Shown here piece after piece: positions 38,166-51,000 of a stretch of DNA of 64,000 nucleotides. Where the stretch lies: assembly GCF_022581195.2 (NCBI RefSeq), contig NC_061459.1, forward strand, positions 6,076,001-6,140,000. The letters are read 5' to 3'. Below the pieces are notes generated by a model, which was not told the DNA's origin, made no database searches, and saw only the letters and a program-made list of their open reading frames with translations. The DNA is from Helicoverpa zea. Its lineage: Eukaryota; Arthropoda; Insecta; Lepidoptera; Noctuidae. Position numbers and translations under genes: made by a program. Within the stretch, counting starts at the first letter, position 1; each line of letters starts with the position of its first letter.

Positions 38166-38823
38166 CCAAATCTTAAAATATATCTATATTTTCCGGACGG
38201 TGGACACTCCATATGCAGCATGATCTTTGTCGGACAAGCTTACCACAATTTTCTAGTTAACTTTATTAAACAAATCTCAAAAAATGAAACTTGTATGTAC
38301 GAAGAGTCTTAGTGACGTCATACCGACATGTTTCGGATGGTGGACACTCCAAACGCAGCATGATCTTTATCGGACAAGTTGACCACAATTTTCTAGTTAA
38401 CATTATTAAACAAACCTCAAAAAATGAAACGTGTATGTACGAAGAGTCGTAGTGACGTCATACCGACATTTTCAGGATGGTGGACACTCCAAACGCAGCA
38501 CGATCTTTATCGGACAAGTTGACCACCATTCTCTAGTTAACTTTATTAAACGAATCTCAAAAAATGAAACGTGTATGTACGAAGAGCCATAGTGACGTCA
38601 TATCGACAATTTCAGGAGTCAAGCATTAAAAAACGCAGCGGCACCAAAATTTGCGCATTCGAAAAGTTTGTCGGACTCATCGTAAGGAAGGCACTCACAA
38701 AGTCTTAAATGTATATGTATCAAAAAAAAAATTGTTCGCCGGCCTGGGGACTATATAGGTATCCAATGACAGGCAAGTAAAATAAAGTGCACTTTACCAA
38801 ATCAAAACTAAAAAGTATAAAAT

Positions 38824-39036
38824 AAATTGAGGTAAAAAAATCTTTAAAAACAAGCTTTTATTTAAATGCGCTAAAAATAAAAAAATAAACTTTTACTGTA
38901 ACTTTACTGATTTATGTTTTAAAAGCTTGTCGCGATTTTACTAAGAAAAAACATAAATCAGTAAAGTTACAGTAAAACTTTATTTTTAGCGCATTTAAAT
39001 AAAAGCTTGTTTTTAAAGATTTTTTTACCTCAATTT
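38824..39036. mobile_element. Nested palindromic MITE with about 90-bp arms
   Basis: The left arm aaattgaggtaaaaaaatct and aaaaacaagcttttatttaa is mirrored exactly by ttaaataaaagcttgttttt and agatttttttacctcaattt. Only about 25 bp lie between the arms. It interrupts the right arm of the 3-kb palindrome, so it arrived later. Confidence 0.85.
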
Positions 39037-39273
39037 TTTGTGTAAAATGTTCGCAGTATCTGTGATTTTGTCATCGGTCGGGTTATACCGCCATCTTGAA
39101 AAAGTGTCATTCTTTGTTTACATTTTAGCCATTGACATATAACTATAGGGACAGGAAATGTCACGAAAAAAACGTGCACACCTACTGTCAGTCTGCAGTA
39201 GTAACTAAAATGGCTGCCATTACTAGGGTTGTACCGCTACCGGATTCAACAAATATCGATATTGTATTCTAGT

Positions 39274-40238
39274 TATAGTTCGGCCATTCAGAGAATGCGT
39301 TCCTGACACGTCGCGATTGAACTGACGACGTAACTTTGCAATGGCGTTGCAGTTACGATAAAAATATTTTTGCTGGTTGTTTACCGTTTTAACAATTGAG
39401 GAGCATTAAAACAACATTATTATATCAATAATCAATGAATGTTATAATTTTGTGCCAAACTGAGTGTCAAATAACTTGGTAAACAATATTTTTCTAAATC
39501 TATACTGCGCTATTACAAGGTTATGTCAGCGGTTTATATTTTGTAGTGCTGTGCTAAAAATAACAGGCAAGTATCGTAATCTGTTCTTATACAGTTATAA
39601 TATAAAATAATACGTTTTGATTTTCTTTTTAAGAATTGGAAAATAATGGACTATAAGACTTAATTATAACGTTTATGAAATATAAAAATAAAACTATGAC
39701 CAAACCGCATTTTTATACTTAGATTAAAAATGGTAACCCCAAATGGCGTTATGGGCCGCCATTTTGTGACGCTAAAACAGTCGTCCGTTGTCGTTTCGTG
39801 CGCATAGACCACGTTTTTCAAGTGTTTTCGATCTGTTTTTATTTGATTACCCGGCTTTTGTTAGACCGAGATATCAGGATTGATTCTGTTATTGATAATA
39901 ATATAATTATACATGTAGGCGAAGATGATGATGAAGACACCACCTCCTCAAGCAAATCGGAGTCTGATTAATATTCTGTTCGCACATTCAATTCAATGTA
40001 CTTGTAACAAAGAATAAATAAAACAATTTTATTATATGAATATTACCTTTTTTTGGTTTCCACTTAAATAACTAAAATATAAAACAAATGATTCCGCCAA
40101 TTTAAAACGAAAATAATCTTAAAATAATGCGGCGGTTCATTTTGAAGGAACGGTAACGAACTCAGTGTTATGTTGTGCCCATCACTAGTCGTGACTAACT
40201 GATAGGTGTCAGGAACGCATTCTCTGAACGGCCGAAGA
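39274..40238. mobile_element. Longer relative of the 231-bp TATAG-ended MITE
   Basis: The left 169 bp (39274-39442) match the 42053 and 46848 MITEs read from their right side, then about 800 bp of different sequence follow before a degenerate right end (caggaacgcattctctgaacggccgaa, 40209-40236). Near 39925 a short acidic reading DDDEDTTSSSKSESD ends in a stop and is followed by AATAAATAAA, as if the C-terminus and poly(A) site of a deleted transposase gene survived. Confidence 0.6.
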
Positions 40239-40411
40239 AGTATGTACGAGCAGGCCTCTGTCACTCGACGTACTTGCGCGCGATAAATGCCTACCGCTCG
40301 TTGGGTTACCGGTAACCCCACGCGGCTCAGGGCTTTCAATAGTCACACGCGCCGCGCGGGTTCCAATATTATTATTTTTATTTCGTGGCATGTTATGCTG
40401 TTCGTTTTTAT

Positions 40412-40828
40412 TATAGTCTGTTTTTTAATCTCGTAGACTAAATTGACACTTGCAAAATGTCAAACTTCCAAATAATTTTGCTAGCTCTGTGGTGCAGTGT
40501 TGTACTTACGATACCGGTACGTTGAATCGTAACTTTTTACAATAAGTCATCCTGAAATAATGGGCTTATCCTTGATGATTACGCATGGCTTTGCGTGGTC
40601 AGATATCCCTGGCAGTTTGTAGCACGTCGTACAGCCATGTGTACGTACGTGAATTTTAAATATAAAACTTTGAATGAATATTAAATTCGTCTATTATAGA
40701 TAAAAAGTTACGATTCAACGAACCGGTATCGTAAGTACAACACTGCACCACAGAGCTAGCAAAATTATTAGAAAGTTTGACATTTTGCAAGTGTCAATTT
40801 AGTCTACGAGATTAAAAAACAGACTATA
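40412..40828. mobile_element. 417-bp palindromic TATAG-ended MITE, family B
   Basis: Arms of about 130 bp: TATAGTCTGTTTTTTAATCT and gacacttgcaaaatgtcaaa at the left, and their reverse complements at the right ending 40828. The centre is unique (40550-40670). A second copy starts at 63838. Confidence 0.9.
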
Positions 40829-42052
40829 GGTTTTTTAAGCTACCTAACAAACTGATGGAGTATTTTGAGTTGTGTTAGTTTATATGCGACTATTGTAAGA
40901 TTTAGAAACATTTTATATTTATGAACTTATCTAGTAATTCAATTTTTTTTTAAATAAATTAATACTTATCTACTTTATGACTTTAACAACAGAGATCATT
41001 AGGTACTTATTTTACTTTAGATACCTACTTAGTTATATGAACTGTATTGTGAATTTGTGAGTTTTGTAGCTCAAAACACATCTCGAGTGTAAGTAGGTAT
41101 AGTTCTGGTCTAACTTAATGACGACTCGGAACATTACGCGTGTCGCTACGCAGAAACCAATTTTAGGTATGTATCAACACTCGACGGAGTTGTACCATAT
41201 GGGGTATGGCACTTGTGCTCGAAAAATAGTTGGAAACCGCCTTTGATTTTGACGAAAGCTTTACTTAAGTACTTACCTATGCTAACGTATTAGGTAATAT
41301 TTAGTAATATGTACCCATACTCCATTTTAGTAGGCAATACAATAGTTAACTAAAGAAAAATATTCTTGATATTACTTTTTATTTAAAAACTCAGTTTTAA
41401 AAAAGGCTATCTTAAAATAAGCGTAACTTTGTTTTCCTACTTAAATATTAATAAATTGTAAGAAGCAACCCTAAGCACGGCCACGGCACGGTTGCGGTCA
41501 CTGAACTGTGCGCTATCGCATTGGAATAACAATCAAGCGGTCGAGCTTTTAAGGTTCATTTTATAACGCAGCTAGGAATTTGTAGGTAGTTGGGAACTTG
41601 TAGGTGCTTATAACAGTAGGTATGGACTTTTTTGTATGGAGTGATTTATCTGTTACGTAGTAACTATTATATAATCTGTGGTACGAGTCTTACTGGGTGC
41701 ATAAAAATAACCGAGTATAAATAATCTCTTCGTCATAGAACTAACTATCACATTAACTTCACTGATACTAATAACCTCAACAACATCAACCAAATGGGAG
41801 GAGTAATTTCAGTAGGGTGATACCTTTGAAAAAAAAAAAACAGGCAAAGTAATTATTTATTATTTCAAATAGCCCTATGAAAGTTCTTTTACGACAGACT
41901 AGTTGCAGGGTGCCAAAGATTCGGTCCTATGAAGAAGAATCCGCAAGAAACGCCATAAGGAGATACTCTCTTAAAAAAAATACAATAATTTAAAATCGTT
42001 TTCAAGCTATTCATGAGAAAGTTATATAATGCAAATGGAGCTAATTATGTAT
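40829..42052. other. Non-coding AT-rich stretch
   Basis: No gene seen. A GC-richer patch at 41470-41520 (cggccacggcacggttgcgg) has a loosely inverted partner at 42410-42435 and could mark a decayed inverted-repeat element. Confidence 0.5.
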
Positions 42053-42283
42053 TATAGTTCGGCCATTCAGAGAATGCGTTCCTGACACGTCGCGATTGAA
42101 CTGACGACGTAACTACATTCATTGATTATTGATATAATAATGTTGTTTTAATGCTCCTCAATTGTTAAAACGGTAAACAACCAGCAAAAATATTTTTATC
42201 GTAACTGCAACGCCATTGCAAAGTTACGTCGTCAGTTCAATCGCGACGTGTCAGGAACGCATTCTCTGAATGGCCGAACTATA
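42053..42283. mobile_element. 231-bp palindromic TATAG-ended MITE, family A, copy 1
   Basis: Perfect arms of over 60 bp: TATAGTTCGGCCATTCAGAG, aatgcgttcctgacacgtcg and so on, mirrored at the right end. The copy at 46848-47078 has the same length and almost the same sequence, which implies recent spread. Confidence 0.92.
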
Positions 42284-43400
42284 ATCGATTGTACAAAACA
42301 ATTTTAGTGCTAAGAAAAAAATATTTATACAATTCGAAACCTATATTCGGTAACTAAGTTCTGAAGCAAATATTGCAACTTGCATTCCGATTTGCTCGTC
42401 TGTGCGGAAGCACTGCCGTGCCCGTGGTCGCCGTAGAAGCATCATGTGAAAATAAAAAGGCAAAACATATTATTTTCAATAAAATATGTCTTTAAAATCC
42501 TGAATTTTATAATACGCCTTTTTAATCAAAATGTTTTTAACTGATGTTTTGTTGAAAATAATACACAACTCTGAGGGCTCAGTGTCTTAGGGACAGTAAG
42601 TTCTGATGTTAAAATTTGTAAAAGCAGACTTATTAAGTGGATATTATATCGATACTATTATGACAACTGCACAGCACTATGCCAATATAACATGTTATTG
42701 TAAACAACATTTATTTCTAAATATAGGTTTTTATACAGAAATAAACCAAAATATAAGTACTTTCACCATCAATTCATGTTCCCGTAACATATTTTTTATA
42801 AAATGTGAATTATTTTATGTAGTTTCTAGCAAAAATAGGTTCCTAACCTGTGTAAAGACAATCCAGCTTGATTTTGGTGCTTCCTAGCACCACACTTCAC
42901 AATACAACACATAGGCATATTCGTTGATTATTTCACTATTGAAATAGTAAAGTCTTAAAAGTAAACACGAGTGATATTCTATAAAATAGCAAAAATAAGT
43001 CACGAAGAGCACCTATTTGACAGCACAACTACCATGACATATATGGCCAGATATGGCACGCACCTACAAACAGGAGGTTTTCAAAAGTAAATGTCACCAT
43101 TTTACGCAATCACAAAAATATTGTTGTCCCTGTTTTCAAATACACTTATCTGCTTAGAAAGAGTGAGACAGAACTATGTTGCATAGTTTGTTTCATATTT
43201 ATATAACTATAGATACGTCAATATCAAAACGGCGTCTCCTTATAATTCTAAGCTCGATGATTTTAGCTCTTGCTTCCGTGGATAGAGTATAGAGTGCCGT
43301 GTTGTGTCTGTCGAGCTGTCGAGTGCCTCGATAGCTCGATAGGCGGACTTAAAAAGAACGGATATCGATATTGGAATTTGACATTGACACTAGTTGGCGG
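42284..43400. other. Non-coding stretch upstream of the FASTK-family gene
   Basis: No gene seen. The segment gcttccgtggatagagtata at about 43272 is the inverse of one at 36130, and the surrounding 43130-43300 (agagtgagacagaactatgttgc) resembles a common moth MITE. Confidence 0.45.
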
Positions 43401-43531
43401 TGACACTGACGTACAGTACATAACCTATCTTTAACTAAGCAAAATAAAAGCGCGCAGCGCGCAATTTATAATAAGAACAAAAAACATTGTATTAATTTTA
43501 TTGGAGACTCGTGCAGTGAGAAATATACAAA

Positions 43532-46500
43532 ATGTTTTTGCGGCAAATTGTGCGCATTTTTACGTATCCAAAATCCTCTGTTTCACTAAACCTAGATCAT
43601 AGTTTACGAAAATGTAGCAGAAACTTCCATCGTGCTTCAAATTTGTGTATTAGAATGTTCATGGAACATGAAAACAAATATGCATATAGTATTCTAGAAA
43701 ACAAAGGATACGCTATCAGTTTAAGTAATAACATCTACATCAATAATCGTCCGAAACTGACTTTAAGTGAACAAGAATTTAAGGAAATGCTCCTAACAGA
43801 TTGGTCCAAAAAGTCACATATTGAATTGTTCAATTATTTTCCTAAATTTGGGTTATATTGTTCAGAACACAATTTGAGCATTTCCAATGAGATATTTGAT
43901 ACATACATAGACTATCTCACGGACTCTTTCAAATTGGCTACTGACAAAGAACTGGAATCCATATTTCATGCATTAAATAATTGGCCTGAAGTAGAATCAA
44001 TAAGGACTAGAAATTTTATAGAAGTTTGGACTGCTCTAGATGATGAATGCTTAAAGCGCTATAAGAACTGGTCACACAGTGAATTATTATCCTATATACC
44101 ACTTTTTTATATGGTGAATGTTACAAAATATAGTGACTTTTTTGTTAAAAGCTTGCAGAAACTGGCAACCAAAGCAAAACAGTTAACACCAGGCCAACTT
44201 GTACAAACTATGTTCTTTATTGGAATCTGGAGGAAATCACCATTTGATATGCATAATTTAGAAATAGAAATAAAAAGAAATTATGACCTATTCACTATTG
44301 ATGACCTGGCTATCATGTCTATGGGTTTCTTCAAGAGTAAAACACCAATAAGAGATATGGACTTAGTCCTCAAAATGATTGATACAATAATAACAAACTC
44401 TAAAATTGTACATGAAGTATCTCTCGCTGCTTTATTGAAACTTATTCGTTATTCAACAAAACTAACCACTGATGATAGAATTTATAGACTACTGGATGCA
44501 TTACAGCATGAAGTTCCCCGATTGTCTATTATGTGTAATGTGCATTTAGCTTTAGTTGGGACTTCTACATTGAATTTACATGAAGAATGTTTGCATAAAA
44601 TAGCCAAAACTGTAATAAAATCTATTTCTCTAACAAGAATGAAAGACCTCGAAAGATTAGTGTTAACTTATAGCACATTTAATTTGGTACCCAAAACAGA
44701 AGAATGTTTCTTTCTTAAAGTAATAGAAGAATTAAGAAAGCCTGAGAGGATTCCAGAAATTAATAGTCATGGGAGATCATTTGCATGCTGCATAGCATAT
44801 TTAGGGCTAGCAGGCTTCTATCCTGTGGATCTCATAGATAAAGTTTTTAATAAAGATTTTTTGAAATTGACTTATGGAACCTATTGTTATAACTATGGAC
44901 GTGAAATCCTTACATTGAGTAATGTCTCCAAAATATTTTGCCCTGATGTCAATGATCATCTACAGGACAAACATGTTCAAATAATGGCCAAAAAATACAC
45001 AGACTATATGCCAAGTGAAGAGTATATAAAACAGTATAATATAACGGAACGGATGGTCTTGGATGTCATGAAAGTATTGAGAGAAACTCGTGGTGGCTAT
45101 GACTATGTAGTTGGTGAACATATTTTATCTCATTATCAAAGAGGAGGTAATCATACTGTTGTTAAATATAGCATCAATTTAGTAATAAGTTAACATACTT
45201 ATACAATTTTATTTTTTTATTGAGTGTTTCAGACTTAACAAAAAAATTTTATATATTTTTTTCAGATATAGTCATTTGTAATGATTTAAGTGGAGCTCCA
45301 GTAGTCGTTAAAGATAAGTTTCCAGCTAGGGATTTTGGTTTACTGCGAAGGCCCCCTGATGGTTACACCTGGATAGTGTTAGTGATAGCTGGAAGAAATG
45401 CCATAATAAATGGCACTGACAATGCAACAGGATTTTTTACAAGTAAAGTTAGAGAACTTGAAGCAATGGGTTATCACGCAACATTGGTGAGTGTACTTGT
45501 TAACTTATTTATAAAGTTGAGTACCTACCTACTCAAAACTAAAAAAAACTGATTAGGTGGTAAAAATATACTAAGCCTGAATTAGATCGGTGCTCTTCAG
45601 TGTCATGAGAATCAATTTTGCACGAGCGTATTCTGCCGGTTTGTTCAGTTATACATATTTATCAGAAGTCAGCAGAACCAAAAAAAAAAAAAAAACTACC
45701 GCGCTTATTGATGGTAAACAACTGACATTGACAGATTGTTTAATCCACACATTTCAGCAGCAGCTCCACATTTGTAAAATGTATAATTATTGATACATAA
45801 CCAGAAAATCGATTCTACATATAAAATCAAAAGCAAAAATAAGCAAGCAAAATAAATATTTTTTTTTTTTTATAAATAAATAAATAAATAGTTTATTTCA
45901 CACAGAGTTTACAATGTTGAACTATGACTATATACAGTACACTCTTCCCGATTGAAATTCATTTTTATTTCGAACGCTAAAGGTAGAATTCCGTGGATCG
46001 CGGCTGTCGCAGCCGCGCGCGGCCTACGACCGTCGTCGGCCGCGCGCGACAATAGTCAACCTATGAAATTGTATGGCACCGCTGCCGAGGTCCGTGAAAG
46101 TCGCGCGCGGCCGACGAATTTCGTAAGCCAATTTTATGAATTAAATTTATGATTAATCGTTGCGTATGCTTTGTGTTTGCGTTTGTGTGAGGGCGCAGCA
46201 CGGTTTTAAGGCCAGGAACACACGCGCACAGGTTTAAATACGGCTAGATGACATTGACGGAATTCCGAAAAAAAAAAAAATTACGTACCAATTTTTTTAT
46301 TGATTTGGGTCGAGAATCATTAGCATAATTACGTCCTTGAATATGGCACGAATGCAAATCAACAGCTTTTATTTCACCTTTGCACCAAAAAAATTATAAT
46401 AATTTGTTGACCAGTGTAATAGATACATGGGTATTTAACACGTCATTTTTTTAATTTTTCAGGTGCCGTGGAGTAAATATTCCAAATTAACTAAATTGGA

Positions 46501-46558
46501 GGAAAAGGCGGAGTTTTTGAATAATTTGATCACTTATTCCTTAAGAAAAACAAAATAA
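43532..46558 (+). CDS. FASTK-family mitochondrial RNA-processing protein with RAP domain
   Basis: Exons 43532-45146, 45266-45486 and 46463-46558 join in phase to 643 aa. The N-terminus (MFLRQIVRIFTYPKSSVSLN) is basic and hydrophobic like a mitochondrial presequence. The middle is Leu-rich helical repeats of FAST_1/FAST_2 type (LTPGQLVQTMFFIGIWRKSP, YDLFTIDDLAIMSMGFFKSK). The C-terminus is a RAP domain, about residues 585-638 (NGTDNATGFFTSKVRELEAM, then VPWSKYSKLTKLEEKAEFL). FASTK proteins act on mitochondrial mRNA stability and processing. The ATG is preceded by in-frame UTR-like sequence and the reading is intact. I cannot say which FASTKD paralogue it is. The second intron carries a GC-rich palindrome and a dispersed repeat. 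Confidence 0.85.
45950..46126. repeat. GC-rich palindromic repeat in a FASTK-gene intron
   Basis: Contains cgcggctgtcgcagccgcg and paired ggccgcgcgcg / cgcgcgcggcc blocks in an otherwise AT-rich intron. It is directly followed by the dispersed repeat at 46127. Confidence 0.5.
46127..46368. repeat. Dispersed repeat, copy 2
   Basis: Same orientation and order of blocks as 23571-23821, with small indels in the A-run. Lies in the second FASTK-gene intron. Confidence 0.75.
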
Positions 46559-46559
46559 A
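46554..46559 (+). terminator. Poly(A) signal overlapping the FASTK-family stop codon
   Basis: The final codons read AAA TAA with a following A, so AATAAA spans the TAA at 46556. No other hexamer was noticed before 47107. If used, the 3'UTR would be only about 10-30 nt. Confidence 0.4.
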
Positions 46560-46847
46560 TCCTATACAAATGATATAACTTAGTTTTATTTAACGCCTAT
46601 ATTATTAGGTACTTTCCCTTCATCCCCAACACCCTCTGAAACCTAGTGGTTTCTGCGCAGCGACTCGCGCAATGTTGCTGACGACCAAAACTTTACCAAA
46701 AACTTATACCTGGGTAACCCACACCTACCCCTTGAAATTGAAATACTGTGCCCATTGGTACCTATTCATTTGAGTAGGAACGATTATCGAAGTAATTTTT
46801 AAGGTAATTAATGCTATTATTGACTGGAGGCTAGAGATAAAAGATAT

Positions 46848-47078
46848 TATAGTTCGGCCATTCAGAGAATGCGTTCCTGACACGTCGCGATTGAACTGAC
46901 GACGTAACTACATTCATTGATTATTGATATAATAATGTTGTTTTAATGCTCCTCAATTGTTAAAACGGTAAACAACCAGCAAAAATATTTTTATCGTAAC
47001 TGCAACGCCATTGCAAAGTTACGTCGTCAGTTCAATCGCGACGTGTCAGGAACGCATTCTCTGAATGGCCGAACTATA
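46848..47078. mobile_element. 231-bp palindromic TATAG-ended MITE, family A, copy 2
   Basis: Same length and near-identical sequence to 42053-42283, same orientation. It lies between the FASTK-family gene and Iswi. Confidence 0.92.
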
Positions 47079-47899
47079 TATCTCTTAATTAACGCAAATA
47101 CCTATCAAATAAAGTACTGCTTAAAGTAAGGATTCAATTAATGTATTTTATTTTTTACTTGAGATTTTAAATAATAAGTCAATTCAGGATTGATCCCGGT
47201 AGTCCTCCGGTAGAGACCGGAAGTCGGCCCCAACTTGGGGTTTAGAGTGGACTAGGCTAGGCAGATGGTGATTTGGAAGCCTCTTATGGATTTCATATAA
47301 TTAAAGATTCGTGAGTGCGGTTATACCCTTACAAAATCATTGGGATTTATCATTTATTGATATACCTGCAATACGGTATTTTTCCAGCCTGGTAAATTCC
47401 AGTTGTAATCAACTGTCAAAAACTGTATGATACTATTTACTATACTCTGTGCTGTATGAAAGTATGAAAATGCATGACGTCACAGGTTTTTTACATCAAC
47501 CTGTATACTTATTTTCCTTATCACAAATAACAATAATATGCAGTTAAAATATTTTTTCTATCCAAATGATAAATGAAAGTGTCATTATTTTAAGATGTCC
47601 GATCAAATAACTATGCTATGACAAAAGATATAATAATAGTCAATATTTTTTTTTACACTTATTATTAGTCGCTCCCTATACTGTCAATTAAATTGTACAA
47701 TATTACGAGACAGTTATTCCATCACGATCGCTCGAAATCATTGCACAATCCTTAAAATTAACCAGGCAATTAATTAGAATTCGCCTTTTAGGGAAAACCC
47801 AGAGACGAATACTACAGCAGCTGTGTTTTACAGTTTTTACACTATGGCAACATTGCTTCTGTGTCCGCCCGATGATTTCCAAAGCAATTAATTTTACTC
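47079..47899. other. Intergenic sequence between the FASTK-family gene and Iswi
   Basis: AT-rich. A short segment at 47185-47260 (gaccggaagtcggccccaac) looks like a fragment of a SINE tail. No gene seen. Confidence 0.5.
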
Positions 47900-48059
47900 T
47901 ATGGTAACGCATCAGCCAGCCAGCAGCTTGCAGACATAATAACGGATTGGGATATTTTCGCGCCCGGTTCTCGTGCGAAGGAAAAGATCTCTACGTTATG
48001 TATTATTCTTCAAACTGCTAATATAAATTATTTATAAGTAATATTTATTCTGTGTCATC
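47900..48059 (+). promoter_or_regulatory. Presumed Iswi promoter and 5'UTR
   Basis: A GC-richer patch (ttcgcgcccggttctcgtgc, about 47957) precedes the ISWI start codon by about 100 bp. No TATA box is evident, as is usual for a housekeeping gene. Confidence 0.35.
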
Positions 48060-51000
48060 ATGTCTCAAACAGAGGAACCTATGGACGTTGCTGCAGATGT
48101 TGGGGAAAATTCAGTATGTAGTGATTCCTTTTTTATGCTGTATAAGTTCTGAGGATAAATTCTTTATCGATTAATCGATTTTTTCGTCATAGAATGGATC
48201 ATCAAGCGACACTACTTCCTCGAGAGGCAAAGAAGGGGATTTCGAAAGTAAAATTGAAACTGATCGTTCAAAAAGATTTGAGTTTCTGTTGAAACAAACT
48301 GAGATTTTCTCTCATTTCATGACAAATACTCCCAAATCTGGCAGCAGTCCACCAAAACCAAAAGCCGGCAGACCTAAGAAGATCAAACAAGACGTGGAGC
48401 CGGGCGGAGGGTCAGCGGGAGAGTAAGTAACAATGAAACTAACCTTTACCTTGGCTGTAACAAACAATAAACATGTGTTTCGATACAAATGTTTATTGTA
48501 CTCGGTTTTAGTTTCGTGACACGGAGTCACATACACGAATGGCAGTGTTACACTAAAAGAGTATTAATTATTTTATAAAAATAAATAAATGATTTCTTTA
48601 AATGTCTCTAGCCACCGCCACCGAAAGACTGAACAGGAAGAAGACGAAGAGCTACTTGCAGAAACAAACACTAAAGTAAAATCAATATTCCGTTTTGAAG
48701 CTTCCCCGCATTATATTAAAAATGGAGAAATGCGTGATTATCAAGTAAGAGGTCTTAACTGGATGATCTCCCTGTATGAAAATGGCATCAATGGTATCTT
48801 GGCAGATGAGATGGGTCTTGGTAAAACATTACAGACTATTTCTTTGCTTGGATACATGAAGCATTTCAAGTAAGATTCATTACATTTTAAAATCTAAAAT
48901 CAATTAAATTGAGTTAATTTATAAAAACGAATTTTGTTTAAGTTGTGAATTTATATATTTTTTTGTAATTTCTTATCAGAAATGTCCCAGGACCGCACAT
49001 TGTTATTGTTCCAAAATCAACATTAACAAATTGGATGAATGAATTTAAGAAATGGTGTCCATCCCTGAGAGCTGTATGCCTAATTGGTGACCAAGAAACT
49101 AGGGTATGTTTCACAGTTTTTTTCTTATCATTTAGAATTTACTGTTTCATCAAATTACATTTTAAATTTCCCAAAGTATACATACAGAGGCAGATCTGCC
49201 ATAGTGAGCTCTGAAGGCATGCTGTATCCATCAACCCTAATTTATTAATGACATCACACATCTTCTTTTTATGTACTCTCTTTTGTAACTATGTATGTAG
49301 TTCCTTATATATTTTCCCTCTTTAATCGCTTATGTAGGAGAACACCCTATATATTCTTTCCTCTCGTATAATCATTGGCAAGGATATTGAGCCCTGACCT
49401 TCACCAGAAGTGATTTATTGCCATAATTGTACGGTGCACAAAGCGATCCCCACTCTTCCACCAAGAGCTCATTATCCGTGCCGATAACTATAACAGTCTC
49501 TCTTGTGTAATCCCTTATGAATACACCTAATTGTTGAATTTATGTGTATTTCCAACCATATTGGATATGAAGCATATGTTAACCTTTTCACTCATATAAA
49601 TACAAGAAATATGTATGTTTTTTACTGTAAAATGTTGCACAAATTATTGAACACAATTATTTTTATCAGAGCACATTCATTCGAGAAGTCCTGATGCCTG
49701 GTAACTGGGATGTTTGTATTACATCTTACGAGATGATAATTCGGGAGAGATCAGTATTCAAGAAATTTAACTGGAGATACATGGTGATTGACGAAGCTCA
49801 TCGAATCAAGAATGAAAAGTCAAAACTTTCGGAACTGCTTAGAGAGTTCAAGAGTATGAATCGGCTGCTGCTCACTGGTACCCCACTGCAAAACAATCTC
49901 CATGAGCTGTGGGCCCTGCTCAACTTCCTGTTGCCTGATGTATTTAACAGTTCTGATGTAAGTGGCATTACTTATTTTAGCTTGTACAATTATAGCTACA
50001 TTGGTGAGCTCTTTTGGTAAAATAATTTAAATTGCAGGACTTTGATTCTTGGTTCAACACTAATGCAGCTCTCGGTGACAATCAACTAGTGTCTCGGTTG
50101 CATGCAGTGTTAAGACCATTCTTACTTCGTCGCCTGAAGTCTGAGGTGGAAAGGAAACTTAAACCGAAAAAGGAGGTGAAAGTGTATGTAGGTTTGAGCA
50201 AAATGCAAAGAGAATGGTATACTAAGGTCCTGATGAAAGACATTGACGTTGGTAAGTACAACATAATTTTTGTTAATGAGTTTATAAATCCTATGATAAA
50301 TCAAACATGATATTCTTTTTAGTAAATGGTGCTGGCAAGGTTGAAAAGATGCGACTGCAGAACATTCTTATGCAACTGCGCAAATGCTGCAACCATCCTT
50401 ACCTATTTGACGGTGCAGAGCCTGGCCCACCCTACACAACTGACTTGCACCTTGTGTACAACTGTGGAAAACTTGCCATCCTTGACAAATTGTTGCCAAA
50501 ACTCCAAGAGCAGGATTCTAGAGTACTGATATTTTCCCAAATGACCAGGATGTTGGACATTCTAGAAGATTATTGTCTTTGGCGGCAGTATAAGGTAACT
50601 ATTCTTGAACAAATATTGCAGAAATATTAACTTAATAATTTTATAAGCTTGAAGCATTTGATTTGTGTATCTAGCATGGAGACTAAACAGAAACGGTAAG
50701 CATGTGTAAATTTTTCAGTACTGCCGTTTAGATGGCCAAACACCACATGAAGATAGAAATAGGCAAATCGAAGAGTATAATGCAGAAGGAAGTGAGAAAT
50801 TTGTCTTCATGCTGTCGACGCGCGCTGGAGGTTTGGGTATTAACTTGACGTCGGCCGATGTCGTCATAATTTACGATTCCGATTGGAATCCGCAAATGGA
50901 TTTGCAGGCTATGGACAGAGCACATCGTATTGGGCAGAAAAAACAAGTTAGTAGATAATCTAATAAATATATAAATATAAAAATAGGCTTAAACAATCAC

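Larger units (their letters stand above)
36160..39128. mobile_element. 3-kb palindromic (fold-back) element with satellite core
   Basis: The outer arms are inverted copies: acaaagaatgacactttttc and aagatggcggtataacccga from 36170 recur in reverse complement at 39065-39115. Inner arms (about 36590-37020 and 38195-38750) are also inverted copies, each built from roughly 140-bp sub-repeats with gtccgataaagatc, gagtgtccaccatcc and TGACGTCA. The centre (37233-38165) is a satellite of about 150-bp units. The right arm carries a nested MITE (38824-39036). I found no transposase, so it is non-autonomous or of unknown mechanism. Confidence 0.75.
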
